Below, piece after piece: positions 31,776-43,964 of a stretch of 64,000 nt of DNA. Both the position numbers and the translations under genes were made by a program. This DNA is from Dactylis glomerata (taxonomy: Eukaryota; Streptophyta; Magnoliopsida; Poales; Poaceae). Every line of letters starts with the position of its first letter. Position 1 is the first letter of the stretch. The notes below the pieces were generated by a model. The model was not told the DNA's origin. It saw only the letters and a list, made by a program, of their open reading frames with translations, and did not search any database. The stretch covers positions 434,001 through 498,000 of the forward strand of contig QXEO01001034.1 of assembly GCA_007115705.1 (NCBI GenBank). Direction: 5' to 3'.

Positions 31776-34700
31776 TAGAGCTGCATTGGTTTAGGAGAAA
31801 AACCACCAGCTCTGATTCTGCACCATCCTCTCAATCCCTAATTTGCACCTAGAAAACTCCTTCTGTAGCCAAGGAAAGTGGATCAGCTCCAGAGCCAAAC
31901 ACAAGGACATCCAATTAATATAATTGCAAGTCCCATATCAGAGGCACATGCAATGCAGGATCAACGTCCATACATACATCACATTAGCAGTTTCAAATGT
32001 GCCATGCCGTCAACCCTTTCTCAGAAATCCGCTCAATGGAACAATCAACAAAAGCAAGCCTTGAAAAGGGCAAACATACTCACACCGAATCCTAAAAGGC
32101 TAGAAAATAGAAGAACCTGTTCCTAAGAGTACGTCCGGAGAGACAAGATTAATGCAGATCTTAGACCATAACTTGCTGTCAGAGTTATTAGTGCTTGAAA
32201 CCCAACAAAAATGAACAGACCCACCGGTGCTGGAAACCCAACAAAAATGCATAAAAAGAAGGAAGTATAAATAACTCTAGCACAAAACCTCCAGAACAAG
32301 CAAAGAACTGATTAACATTATCAAAAACGAACTTGCATCTTGAAGGAACAACCCACGAAAAGACCAATCATGGATTCTCGACAACTTATATTACAATTAC
32401 TTTCATGTCTACTTCTTCAGTTTTGCTACCTCAAAGACATAAAATTGTTGTATGGCTAGAACAAAACATGAAAAATGATTTGAATATCCAAAGTCAGTCA
32501 ACACCATATATGTTGTATTTCTTTAAATAAACACATCCCTAGTCGACATTACAATTCAGGGTACCATCAAGATCCAACTGTTATATGCAGATTCCTTTTA
32601 GCAGTGGAAACAACCTTAACATCCAACAATGTGATAGCATACACGCCGTTTACAAGACCTACCACATCCAAAAAACCATAACAAGCCAAACAAGGAGTAG
32701 GCCATCAGAACAAATTAACATGAAAAAATACTCCTAGTAATAGTCTACTGTTATCTTTGAATTCTTGTCTTCAAGAAAAAATAAGAAAATTTGATTCAGT
32801 TGAAATGAGCTCATAAATTTAAACATAATCGCTATTTCACTTCCACCGAACAACTATGTATTTTGTATTTAAAACTTTAAGAGCATCGTAGTAAAAGTTT
32901 AAAGAATTGCAATTTTAACAAAGCCAAGTAGAAGAGAGTTCACCCCATATTTCCATTTATATAGCTTGACGACTTATGCATATAATCATAAGGTATTGTG
33001 GACTTCATATTTCTAAGCTGGAATTCCACACGACATATCTGGTTTGCCGAACTGGGTCCAAAAAGTGCCCAAGAGGAAAATTTCCCACCATTATAAGGGG
33101 CAATGTCAAGAGGCTCCTCGGATAATAGTCTGATATATGTAACTCTTGTCAATAACTCCATGACCCACATATCTCAATGTGTTGTAGAATCCTGGAAACG
33201 TTCTACCGCTGAAACTATCAATGGAATTTATTTAGCATACTACTGTAGATTGTGGAATGGTAGACTGATATGATAACCTGATCTTTTATGATCTCTAAAA
33301 ATTCTCTAAACAACAAATATGCTCTGTATCAATCATTACCTTATTGGCCATCATGACTACAAACCTGAATGTTTTACAAAGCATTCAATTTGAAGTTCCT
33401 TTTCTATGGGTCAATTCATTGATAGTATATTGCAAGTGTGCCTGATTTCAGAACTTGCACCCGTGAACTAACTGAATTTTCTCTGCACCACAAAACAACA
33501 AATTGTTAAATATAAGCTTCACCTTTTTATAGTATTAATTATTAAACCTACAAATTATAATAGGCGGTACTTAACAGTACAATCTAGAAAATCATAATTT
33601 CTTCTGTTGGACAAAAACAATACAGTTTCTTAGTTCAGATATCTGGTTGAATCAACGGTAGACCATATGATGTGCAATAGCAGAATTCTGTTGTTCGTTT
33701 AATAAAAATGAGAACCACATCACATGATGTAATGATACAAATGATGCATAATGGAGTCTCTTGTCTCTATTCAGTGAGGTGTCCATATACATTCAGGAGA
33801 CTGAATGCATGGTCTTCTTCTTCTTTTTTACAGTGACGAAACATGTGGTGGTGCCATAGTGTGAACTAAAATTGATGCATTATGGAGTCTGTTTGCTCCT
33901 AAGTCCTAATTAAGTGAGGCGTCCGTCGACTGACTGAATGCATATGGTCTCCGTTGGAAAAAATTACAGCAAAGGGACATATTGTTGATATGTAGTGTTA
34001 ATCACATCCAAGATTTGACACATCGCTACCTTGCAGTTGAGTGATTTAACCCAATATAACAGTACATCCCTTCCCATGGATTTATTGTAATAAACAATTT
34101 ATAAAGATCCTCAATCCTATTATGGCAATTTCCAATAACTCCCAGGCGTGAGAAACTGATCTATTTTTCATCATGTACATCCTAGCTATATGAAGTAAAA
34201 TCTAGCTACAACTAATGCCATTGATTGTGATGAAAAAGAGACGGGGTCATGGGGACAGAGCGGTCACCAGGTGGAATATAATTAGCGGATGGAAGAGATG
34301 GGATATGCATTGTTGCGCCCCATCATGGCGATCCGGCCATGAGTACAAATCGTGGTCGGGAAGAAGAGGAAGTCCACCCTCTGTCCCCAGCGCTACGACG
34401 CTGTGGTCGAGCACCTCCTGGTCGATGGGGGAGACATAGGGCCTTCGGCAATGCAGGGCGCATGGGCACTCTGGCGGTGGTGGAAGTGGGAGCAAGCAAC
34501 TTCTGTACATCGCCCAGAATGGAGAACAGAACGGAAACAGAAGAAACTACACTAATAGATCACACGCGCACGACGGCACCGCCCCATCCTCCCAAATCCC
34601 AAACGCCTGGTCCTGCCTTAGCTACCTGAACGCCACCACAGTTAGATCCACCACTCGAAGAGAACCACATCAACCATAAGAGGACACTGAAACAACCAAC

Positions 34701-37418
34701 CAATCCACCAAGATCGAAGAAAAAACAGAGCGCACATAGAAAAGGGGAAGGCCGCACACCTCCCACGATGAAGAAGCGCATCAGTTACAGGCGCACAGCG
34801 GCCTGCCGCCAGCGCCCCCAGCAGCGACGACCTCAGCACAACCTCCGCTGAGTGTGACGTCCCACCGTCAGAGCCCTGATAGCCACCCCGCCGATAGCCC
34901 ATGTCCACCGCCGCCGCCACACAACAGAACAAAATGAGGAAGAGCGACCAGCCCCTTCCACTTTTACCCCGGTCGACAGCGTGGGCCAGCTGTAAAACCC
35001 ACCGACCAAATACATATACAACCATAGGACGACACGCGCCACATCCGCCAGCTCACAACTGGTACTGTCTGTGCAAGTGGACCCAATACGGGCAAACAAC
35101 ACAAATCAACCAGAGCGCAACATTTGATCGGGTACTCATGATTGGAGAAGATTCTATTATCAGCCTTGGCACCAAGGGAAGTGAAAGCAAAAAGCACATT
35201 ATAAGACCTAATCAAACGCATAAATTCCTTGGATCAAGCATCAACACCAAACACAGCAAGCTCACTAAGAGGAGCAGGCCAACGCACGAACTTCGGAAGA
35301 ACGATGCGGCCACCACGACAATAGAGATTATAAGCAGGACACTGACCAGCCCCCTGTCATAGTATTCTTCTCAGAAAATCAAAACAGAGCTCCGCAGTAA
35401 GCACACTCGTAATCCATAAGGCCATGATATGAATGCCCTACAAATCTCCCTTTGACAAACAACCATGGTAAAATCAGCAACACCACCATACTGAACAATA
35501 AACGCAAAAAGAGACCAGAAACACCAAGCAACCCAGACAACAAACCTTTAAGAAAAGCAATATAATCCTTCTGACATTGTAACCAAACCATCTAGAGGAA
35601 AAACACGCAGACCCAGGCCTAAGAGCAGACACCCAAAAAAGGACCAACAAATTAGACGACCCACGCACCCAAGATCACCAGAGGAAGTATGAGAACAAAA
35701 AATGAAGAGGCAAAAATGGAAATCACCAAGAAGATAAGGCCTACGCAAAAGGCTCCTCTTCAGCCGGTTTTCTGTGTCAACAGTACAAGACACATATCCA
35801 GATGTGGAATCAGCATCTGTCGATCAAACATCCAACGAACACTTGCCAGCCTCCACTGCAGCAGGAAGAGGCATTGGACTGACGGAACCCAAAGAAGATA
35901 AACGAGAAGACAGAGCGACCGCTATAACGATCAAACAGCAGCATGAACATGAGAGAGCAAAGAAAAAACCAAAAGCACAAGCACAAGCATCGTGCGAACA
36001 AAAATCTTACCGGAGCGCTTACGCCCACGACAGCGCCGGTGCACAGCCGGCGGACTGTCCGACATCGAAGGCACAAACCCAAATGAAGCACATAGAGGAG
36101 CTAAATCTAGGTGCATAGAACAAACAACCGGCCAGATCTTGAAGAAAAGATCTCCGCATCACCCACACAGCAGCACCAACCGTCCCCGCGATCTACCGCC
36201 TCATCCGCCCACGCATCTAACCGCGACGACTGCAAATCATAATCCGAGGAAGAACGCAACGAACATACAGATTGCATAGAAGGTGTGGAAAAATTGAACC
36301 TCCGCAGAGAGCGAGCACGCACCGAAGACAACGCCGAACAGGGGCCGTCCCCCAGCAGCAACCGACTCGGAGAAACGCAGCGCCAATCCATCTCTTGGCC
36401 AACGCAGCCGCCACCAGCCCCACAGTCCCACCCCGCCGCCACCAGCGCCCAAAACCCGCCGCCATGAAAGCCATCTGAGAAAAGAGAACATAATAGAACT
36501 GACGAAGGCGAGACCAGCCCAGGAACCCTCTTACTCCACAGAGCGAGCCAGCTGTGGCCGAACCGACCCGTACCCAAACCGACCAAAGGCATGCAGCATG
36601 AGAACTCAACACGCGTCTCTCAGACCGACTGCTCCACAACAAATACATGCGCTGCACCTGGGTCCCACACGGCAAAGCAGGGCGACGCAGCAGAGCGCTC
36701 TATTTGCTTCGTCAATACAGATTGGAGAAGATTTCTTTCTTATTTTTGTCAAGGTAAACAGAAAATGTGAAACAATATTGTCGATATATAAAGCAGGTCC
36801 ACAGATTGCCTCTTGGTTTGTCAGACCTTCGTTAAATAAAATACTAATAAATGGTGTATGCGTTTTTCTATGTAGAGGACCAGGGTATTAACATCCTTTT
36901 CGAGAAAATATTAAAAGCGAAGGATCTCCAAATTGACCAATCATTTACTTAACCTTTTAAAACCTCAAATTGCGCATCAGACCCTCCAAATTCTACATCT
37001 TCGGGAGGATTGGGACGACAAAGGGATTTAGTATTCTGGGTGAACACCACGATTGAACGACCAAGAACATTCCAAAGTCCTAATGGATCATAGGGTCGGC
37101 TACCGATACAATGGGAGCTTTAGAGATCAGGGACCAGCTGAAGATATCGAACATGTAGCACTAGGAGAAAACGATGTCGACAGAATCTGCCAAGAAAGGA
37201 ACGGACCAGGGCCTCTTGCCTTAACAAATCTTGGTGCTAGTTGTTTCACATTTGTACATGGAACCAACCTAACTGAAAGAAGCAACTTCAGGTTTCTTGT
37301 TTTATCGTCAGCATATCTATACTCGAACCAACCTTCCGTTTCGCTTAAGAATTTGTTGTTCGTGGGCCGGCCTGTTTAGATTGTCTTCACTTTTTGACAT
37401 GCGAGCCCGGCAGCGTTG
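31776..37418. other. Unclassified intergenic sequence, no gene seen
   Basis: The first 2.4 kb is AT-rich without coding signal. Near 33738-33815 and 33873-33953 a phrase containing ggagtct, gtgaggtgtcc or gtgaggcgtcc and gactgaatgcat is duplicated. From about 34250 to 36700 the sequence is C/A-rich with overlapping frames up to 161 codons, none recognisable. A 108-codon plus-strand frame at 37053-37379 is likewise unrecognised. Part of this may be the body of the Helitron ending at 31332. Confidence 0.4.
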
Positions 37419-37421
37419 CCT
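37419..37421 (+). repeat. CACTA target-site duplication CCT (left)
   Basis: cct precedes CACTAG at 37422 and follows the right end at 47752-47754. Three-base duplications are diagnostic for CACTA transposons. Confidence 0.85.
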
Positions 37422-37635
37422 CACTAGTGGGGACAGGGCCTCCAGTCCCGGCCCGTAAAGGCCTTTAGTCCCGGTTTGCAAACCGGGACTCCAGAGGCAG
37501 GACTAAAGGCTAAACCTTTAGTCCCGGCCCGGTTACCAGCCGGGACTGGAGGGTGTCCACGTGGGCGGCTCCGAGCGCATCAGGGCCAGGACCTTTAGTC
37601 TCGGTTTGTAACACAGACCGGGACTAAAGGCATCT
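37422..37635. repeat. Left CACTA terminal and subterminal repeats
   Basis: CACTA terminus followed by at least six copies of ctttagtcccgg, its variants and its complement ccgggactaaag, several as foldback pairs (for example cccggtttgcaaaccggg near 37471). In En/Spm such repeats bind the element-encoded regulator. Confidence 0.85.
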
Positions 37636-37863
37636 GCAGATTTTTGTTTTTTGCTTTAGGGTTTTAGGGTTTAGGGGTTTTAGGGTTTCAGGTGTTCGGG
37701 GGATTAACGTGATGCCTCGTTTGGTGCCTTGTTTGGTGTTCGGGAATTAGTTTATGCATATATATAAGATTAATTTATCTTACAAGCGAGCATATATATA
37801 CAATTATATGGAGATCAGAATTATCGGGACTAAAGTCCGTCTATTCGATTACATGGACCAACA

Positions 37864-40800
37864 TCAGTAATGGCCCCTAGCTACACTAAATCGTCCTTTG
37901 TCATCTATAGCTTCCGTCCTCAGAATGGTCGCTAGCTCCTCTGCAACAGCAATCGCGCGTTGCTCTGGTAGGTACTTCTCCCTCATGGCCGTGTACTATA
38001 TAAGAAGAGGAGATGAATATGAATATCAATCATGATAACAAAGAATGACGGGTAAAAATAGAGGTGTGAATGTTCATTGCTTACGTCGTATCTGTAATCC
38101 TTGTGCTCAGAGGTAAACGTGCGAATGGTCTCGCAAACATAGTATCCGCATAGATGCGTCCCCCGTGGCTGCTGGTCGCACTTTACGAGAATAGAATATA
38201 TATAATCAAAATAATAATCTAGCATCAGAAATGTATTGAAAATAGAAGTATATCATACTACTACTTACCTGAGCCGCTCTAAAGGTCAGCTTCTCATGCT
38301 CGATACCGTCAGTCACGCACTTGAACCGCTTCCAAACCCTGCCCGACAAGGAAAATGATTTGCTAAGTTTTTCATTAATTGATATATCAGAAAATCATCG
38401 AAAGAGACCGATAGAGCGCAAGAATGATTGAAATTATCCTTGTAGCATGTCCTGCAGGCTTTGGAACTGTTCCAAGGGTCTCGATAATGGGTCGAAGGCA
38501 TCAACTCTTCCCTTATCAATTTGAATGTCCAACAGAATCCAGTGGTAGCTTCACATGTATATATATATGTGTCAGTAACTTATCAATTACACTTATAAGT
38601 GAATGGACACAACAGAGTAAGACCCTCACCTGAAGTTGTATGGAAACAGTATGTGGTCACAGAAATTTTGATCTGTTAGAAACCTTAGAACGTTTTCCTC
38701 CGTCTCCTTGGGTTTATCAGTTAGCGTCGCTATATGTATTTTATCTGGATCAATAAACCCAATATTTAGGATGTTCCTACTTTTACATTCCAGAATCTTC
38801 ATTCTGCATAATAGAGTACAAGTCAGAACGGAACAAGTTATATGTAGACAATGAATTAAATTAACTAATAAACAAGTTATATGTAGACAACGAATTGAAA
38901 AACTTACAGACAATAGCAACTCATAAGCGATTTGTCGAGGGCGTCGGCATTGTACATCTAGAAGAGTTCATCAAAGTCGATATGGATGTCTTCGGGGCGG
39001 CCGTAGTACTCCCGTGGGACACGCGCCACGATCATCGTTCTCCCATTCTTTGATTCACTTAAGTACCATGTATGCAAGTAACGCATATTTGTTGGGAGAT
39101 CATCATACTTATCTTTGCTGACCAAAGGCGCTCCCATGACAAACTGTGGCTTAGGGGCTACCACAGCCTTGGGTAACCTGTCGTCTTGGGAAGCCAGAAC
39201 GTCTTCAACCGGGATACCCCATTCAGACGCCCACTTCTTTGCTAATTCCAAATCTTGCCCCTGCACCAGAGAGGGAACATTCTCGGGTAACACCCTGAGG
39301 GGTGGGATCGACTGTTTGGCCTGTTGTCCAAGCTGAGGAACGTCTGATCTTTTTTTGCTTGTAGTTGAACTTGATTTGCTCCCACTTGCACTTGCACGTG
39401 ATCTGCTCTTTTGCCCTTCCTTCTGCAATATGCGTGTATAGTCGTCAGGCTTATGGTGTAAGTCATACTGTGATGGAAGGGTCATGAAGTATTTTGCATA
39501 TGCTATTTGCTTCTCGGTGTATTCCGGGCGGGGCTCGGGTTACTTCTTTTTCATCCGCGCATCATAATGTTCCTTTGCTATCCTGGCGTTTTCCTCGTCG
39601 GTACGATCATAAGGTCTGATAGGAAGATTAGCATGAGGTACCTTTGGGAGGGGCGACAGTTTGTGCTTTGGGGAGCTCCGTCGCTTAGAACTCATCGACG
39701 GAGCGTTCTTGCTGGCACGCTTCCGCTTAGTATCCTTAGCGGGCGGCGGCGGAGACGGCCGACCCAAGTCCGGCGGCGGTGATCGAGATGGACTCGTGTT
39801 GTGGTGGCCGTCGTCATGTGGAGGGCTTGGAGGTGATGGAGGTGTAGGTGACCTACGACGACTCAGAGGCGGTGTTGTCCTTGGGGCCGAGCCTGGAAGC
39901 TTGATGTAGTTCTTGTCCCATAGGATGACTCCACCTAGTACTTCTCCGAGTGTCCTCTCATCTTCGGGTCCAGCTATGTCGAGCTCCATATCATGAAACC
40001 CTGCCATGATTTCATCCACCCCGACTTAAGCAAAGCCAGCTGGAATCTCACGGCCATGCCAGCGTGCATCAGGGCCAGAAGGTAAAGCTTGTCCGACGGC
40101 CACCTTCATGGATATGTTCTTGAATTTCTAATGGAGTTCACATGATGTTGACTCCTTGATTCCATCCACGGGATAGCCGGGACCGCCCTCTATCATTCTT
40201 TGTACATCGTCGGGCGGGGCCTCAGATTCAGCCACGCTGCTTTTCCGCTTAGATGGGGCGCCGGTAATATCGAGTGCAGGATCTTCCTGGCGCGCTACTC
40301 CTCTAAGCTCATCAATCTGCTTCTGTTGCTCGTTAAGCCTGGCAAGCAACTGGTTGAACTTGTCATTCTCCTCATCCTGCTGTCGCTTCTTTGCTCTCGC
40401 TCGGCTTCTGTAAGTGTCTTGGTCTCTGGCAAATCCAAGCCACCACGGGTAAGAAGGACCGAAGCCTCGCGTTCGTCCTCCATGTTCGTCATTGCCGAGG
40501 ACCAGTGTGAGCAAATCTTTCTCTCTATCTACAGTGAACTGTCTTTTTCCCTCTTTAATTTCTTTCACTATCTTTTTCCAATTCTCCCTGGGTATCCTAA
40601 GACCGTCACTGCAGATGAGGTCCCCTGTTTCTTCGTCGTACGAACCACCATGCGCAAGGAACCAATTTCTTGCTCTCAATTCCCACTCATCACGGATGGG
40701 TTCAGGTACGATGCCTTTAGCTAGCAGATCTTGCTCTTTCTTATCCCACTTGGGAATGGCAGTCTCATAGCCCCCTGGCCCCAGCGTGTGGTGATATTTC

Positions 40801-41687
40801 TTCTTATCGGCATTTTTCTTGTTCTTCTCTGATAATGCCTTGGCATCTTCTGACTCCTTATACTCTTGAAATGCCTTCCAGTGATTCGCCTGCTTGGCTA
40901 GGTACCCCTCGAATACTGGCACTTTCTTTGTCTTCAGATAGTTTTTCCATAGCTTCTTCTTCCAGCTACGGAACAGTTCGGCCATCTTCTTTAGAGTCCA
41001 CTGCTTGACTTTGGCCCTCAGTTTTTTTTACGGCGTCTTCATTCTCACATTCTGGCAGGTTGAAATGTGACACGATATCATTCCAAAGATTATCTTTGTA
41101 CCTTTCGGCGACATAGTCACTATCGGCTGCCCCTTTGCGCTTGTTCCACTCCCGAACGCTAATCGGGACGTGATCCCTAACGAGAACTCCGCATTGCTTC
41201 TTGAATGTGTCAGCAACATTCTTAGGAAGCTTTGGTTCGCCCGTAGGCAATATCACCTCAAAGGTGTAATGCGTCCGTGTGTCCAACTTTTTAGTCGGGC
41301 CTCATTTCGTAGCTTTGTTCGATGTGGAGGCCTAAGAGGGAGAAACATTCGTCAAATGAATGTATATGTATACAATATAGAGCTATCTCCAATATTTTTC
41401 ACATATTACAAGTGATTGTCGAACTTCATATGTATACCTCGCCGGACTTTATTATTTCTCCACCGGCTTCTCCACCGGCTTCTCCATCAGTGGAGCTATC
41501 ACCTTCTCCGTCATTGGAGCTATCTCCGGCCCCATCGGCTTCATCTTCGTGTCGATCAACCTCCATTCAATCTCCGGAGGGGTTTAGATATGACGACGGA
41601 GATTCAGCTGGTTCAACGTCGGGGGTGTCTTTGATTATATCTTCGAGAAGTTCTTCCTCTTCGAGGTTCCTGCTATGTGGATCCATA
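37864..41687 (-). pseudogene. Second CACTA gene: spliced gene with C-terminal Ulp1-like cysteine protease domain
   Basis: Exons on the minus strand can be traced from MDPHSRNLEEEEL (41687) to a stop at 37864. The first exon ends near 41438 (donor gtatac). Later blocks are a basic/acidic region (about 41286-40128, with SWKKKLWKNYLK and GFGPSYPWWLGFARDQDTYR), a Ser/Pro-rich linker (40019-39540) and the block around 39485-38910. The C-terminal exons show the Ulp1/C48 pattern: ILFPYNF near 38640, YHWILLDIQ near 38545, DAFDPLSR and GTHLCGYYVCE near 38150, so His, Asp and Cys are kept. Donors gtaagt or gtgagg follow several exons. In-frame stops occur near 41577, 41300, 40128, 40020, 39540 and 38958, and an A8 run at 41032-41039 shifts the frame. 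Confidence 0.78.
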
Positions 41688-41743
41688 GTTCTGCAAAAAA
41701 CGGACATTTGATTAACTAATAAACTAACAAACTATATATGATG

Positions 41744-42495
41744 CAAAATAATTCTATTTCTATTTCCAAAATAATTCTATTTCTATTTGCAAATAAATTC
41801 TAACTAAATAATTCTAACTAAATAATTCTATTTCTATTTGCAAATAAATTCTAACTAAATAATTCTAACTAAATAATTCTATTTCTATTTGCAAATAAAT
41901 TCTAACTAAATAATTCTATTTCTATTTGCAAATAAATTCTAACTAAATAATTCTAACTAAATAATTCTATTTCTATTTTTGCAAATAAATTCTAACTAAA
42001 TAATTCTAACTAAATAATTCTATTTCTATTTGCAAATAAATTCTAACTAAATAATTCTAACTAAATAATTATATTTCTATTTGCAAATAAATTCTAAATA
42101 AATAATTCTAACTAAATAATTCTATTTCTATTTGCAAATAAATTCTAACTAAATAATTCTAACTACATAATTCTAACTAAAATAATTCTATTTCTATTTG
42201 CAAATAAATTCTAACTAAATAATTCTAACTAAATAATTCTATTTCTATTTTTGCAAATAAATTCTAACTAAATAATTCTATTTCTATTTGCAAATAAATT
42301 CTAACTAAATAATTCTATTTCTATTTGCAAATAAATTCTAACTAAATAATTCTAACTAAATAATTCTAACTAAAATAATTCTATTTCTATTTGCAAATAA
42401 ATTCTAACTAAATAATTCTATTTCTATTTTTGCAAATAAATTCTAACTAAATAATTCTATTTCTATTTTTGCAAATAAATTCTAACTAAATAATC
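41744..42495. repeat. AT-rich minisatellite between the two CACTA genes
   Basis: Some 750 bases are built from two alternating modules, aattctatttctatttgcaa and ataaattctaactaaata, in units of about 35-52 bp with variable numbers of the second. It lies just upstream of the first exon of the second gene, in its leader or promoter region. Confidence 0.92.
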
Positions 42496-42667
42496 CTAAA
42501 CTGAACCCTAACCCTAAACTATCTAACCCTAACCCTACTTTCAAAAAAAAAAAACTAAACCCTAACTCTAAACTATCTAACCTGCAGGCTACCGGCGAGA
42601 TGAACGGGCGGTGCGGCGGCGGGCGGCGCTGGTTTTTTGTTTGAACCGGCGGGGAAGAAGGCGCGGC
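42496..42667 (-). other. Leader region of the second CACTA gene
   Basis: Between minisatellite and TATA-like motif. It contains short ccctaaac/ccctaaccc runs that look telomere-like but are too short and irregular to be telomeric. Confidence 0.4.
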
Positions 42668-42674
42668 TTATATA
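42668..42674 (-). promoter_or_regulatory. TATA box of the second CACTA gene
   Basis: TATATAA on the minus strand lies between an internal cluster of TTTAGTCCCGG motifs (upstream) and the gene (downstream). It mirrors the arrangement at the transposase gene. Confidence 0.5.
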
Positions 42675-42835
42675 CCCCGGGACCTTTAGTCCCGGGCGGT
42701 GGCTCAGGCCGGGACTAAAGGGGGGCCTTTAGTCCTGGTCCGTGCCACCGCCCGGGACTAAAGGCCTCGGGTGGGGGTTTCAGCACAAGGGCCTTTAGTT
42801 CCGGTCTGTGGCACGGACCGGGACTAAAGGCCTAT
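42675..42835. repeat. Internal cluster of CACTA subterminal motifs
   Basis: Three pairs of cctttagtcccgg and complementary ccgggactaaagg (with variants such as cctttagttccgg) occur in the middle of the element, directly upstream of the TATA box of the second gene. No CACTA terminus is adjacent, so this is not the end of another copy. Confidence 0.85.
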
Positions 42836-42880
42836 TTTCTGTTTTTTGTTTTATTTGTTTTATAAATAGTTATCTGTTTG

Positions 42881-43560
42881 CATATTTGAGAATTTAACAA
42901 AACTATAAAAATGAAAAGTGTTTGAAATTGAATAAATAATTCAAAACTATTTTCTATTTTAAAAATTAATTATTTAAACTATCCTAAGTATTAACTATTT
43001 TGCCATTTTCAATTAAAAACTATATTTATTAATATTCTTTTTGCATATTTGAGAATTTAACAAAACTATAAAAATGAAAAGTGTTTGAAATTGAATAAAT
43101 AATTCAAAACTATTTTCTATTTTAAAAATTAATTATTTTAACTATCCTAAGTATTAACTATTTTGCCATTTTCAATTAAAAACTTTGTTTATTAATATTC
43201 TTTTTGCATATTTGAGAATTTAACAAAACTATAAAAATGAAAAGTGTTTGAAATTGAATAAATAATTTAAAAATATTTTCTATTTTAAAAATTAATTATT
43301 TTAACTATCCTAAGTATTAGCTATTTTGCCATTTTCAATTAAAAACTATGTTTATTAATATTCTTTTTGCATATTTGAGAATTTAACAAAACTATAAAAA
43401 TGAAAAGTGTTTGAAATTGAATAAATAATTTAAAACTATTTTCTATTTTAAAAATTAATTATTTTAACTATCCTAAGTATTAACTATTTTGCCATTTTAG
43501 AATCTGATAAAACTATGAATATGAAAAGTGTTTAAAATTGAATAAGTAATTAAAAGCAAT
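42881..43560. repeat. 163-bp tandem repeat, four copies plus a partial
   Basis: The anchor catatttgagaatttaacaa occurs at 42881, 43044, 43207 and 43370, exactly 163 bases apart. A truncated fifth copy follows (about 43495-43555). Copies differ at few sites. The array lies between the transposase stop and the internal motif cluster. Confidence 0.95.
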
Positions 43561-43964
43561 TTTCTATGTGGAGGCTGTGGGTACAAGAACTGCGAGGCGA
43601 AGAAATCAGGACTGGGTATAGCGGCGACAGGGGTAGGGGAGAGGTAGTAGCCCGCCGGGAGGAGTGCCATCGGAACGAAAGGCGAGGCAACGGGGTTGAG
43701 GCGGGAGACGGCGGCCATTGCTTTTATTTTGGCTATGAGGGGAGGGGCTTTAGGAAGACGCAGCACGGTGTGTATAAAGAGCAGGACGGGAAAAGAACTA
43801 GTGAGCCGGCTTTTTTTCTAAAGAGCGGTGATGACCGATCCATACCATTATTCACATCCAGCCATCCATGTAACCGTGTCTGTCGTAGCCATGGAGAATC
43901 TTCATCATGCATTACATAAAAGATTTAATACATTATTACATTATTGCACCAACAATCCTAACTA
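43561..43964 (-). other. 3' flank of the transposase pseudogene
   Basis: GC-richer stretch after the transposase stop without a recognised gene. It probably contains the 3' UTR. Confidence 0.35.

Noticed and set aside
34250..36700. Possible host gene in a C/A-rich region with frames up to 161 codons
   Set aside because: No recognisable domain, no consistent frame across the region and no splice pattern I could support.
37053..37379. 108-codon plus-strand ORF
   Set aside because: No family resemblance, no promoter or conserved motif. Left as unclassified sequence.
42500..42580. Telomere-like ccctaaac/ccctaaccc runs
   Set aside because: Only a few irregular units beside an AT-rich minisatellite. 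Not a telomere or a clear interstitial telomeric repeat.
42675..42835. End of a second CACTA element nested inside the first
   Set aside because: Subterminal motifs are present, but no CACTA terminus or target duplication lies next to them.
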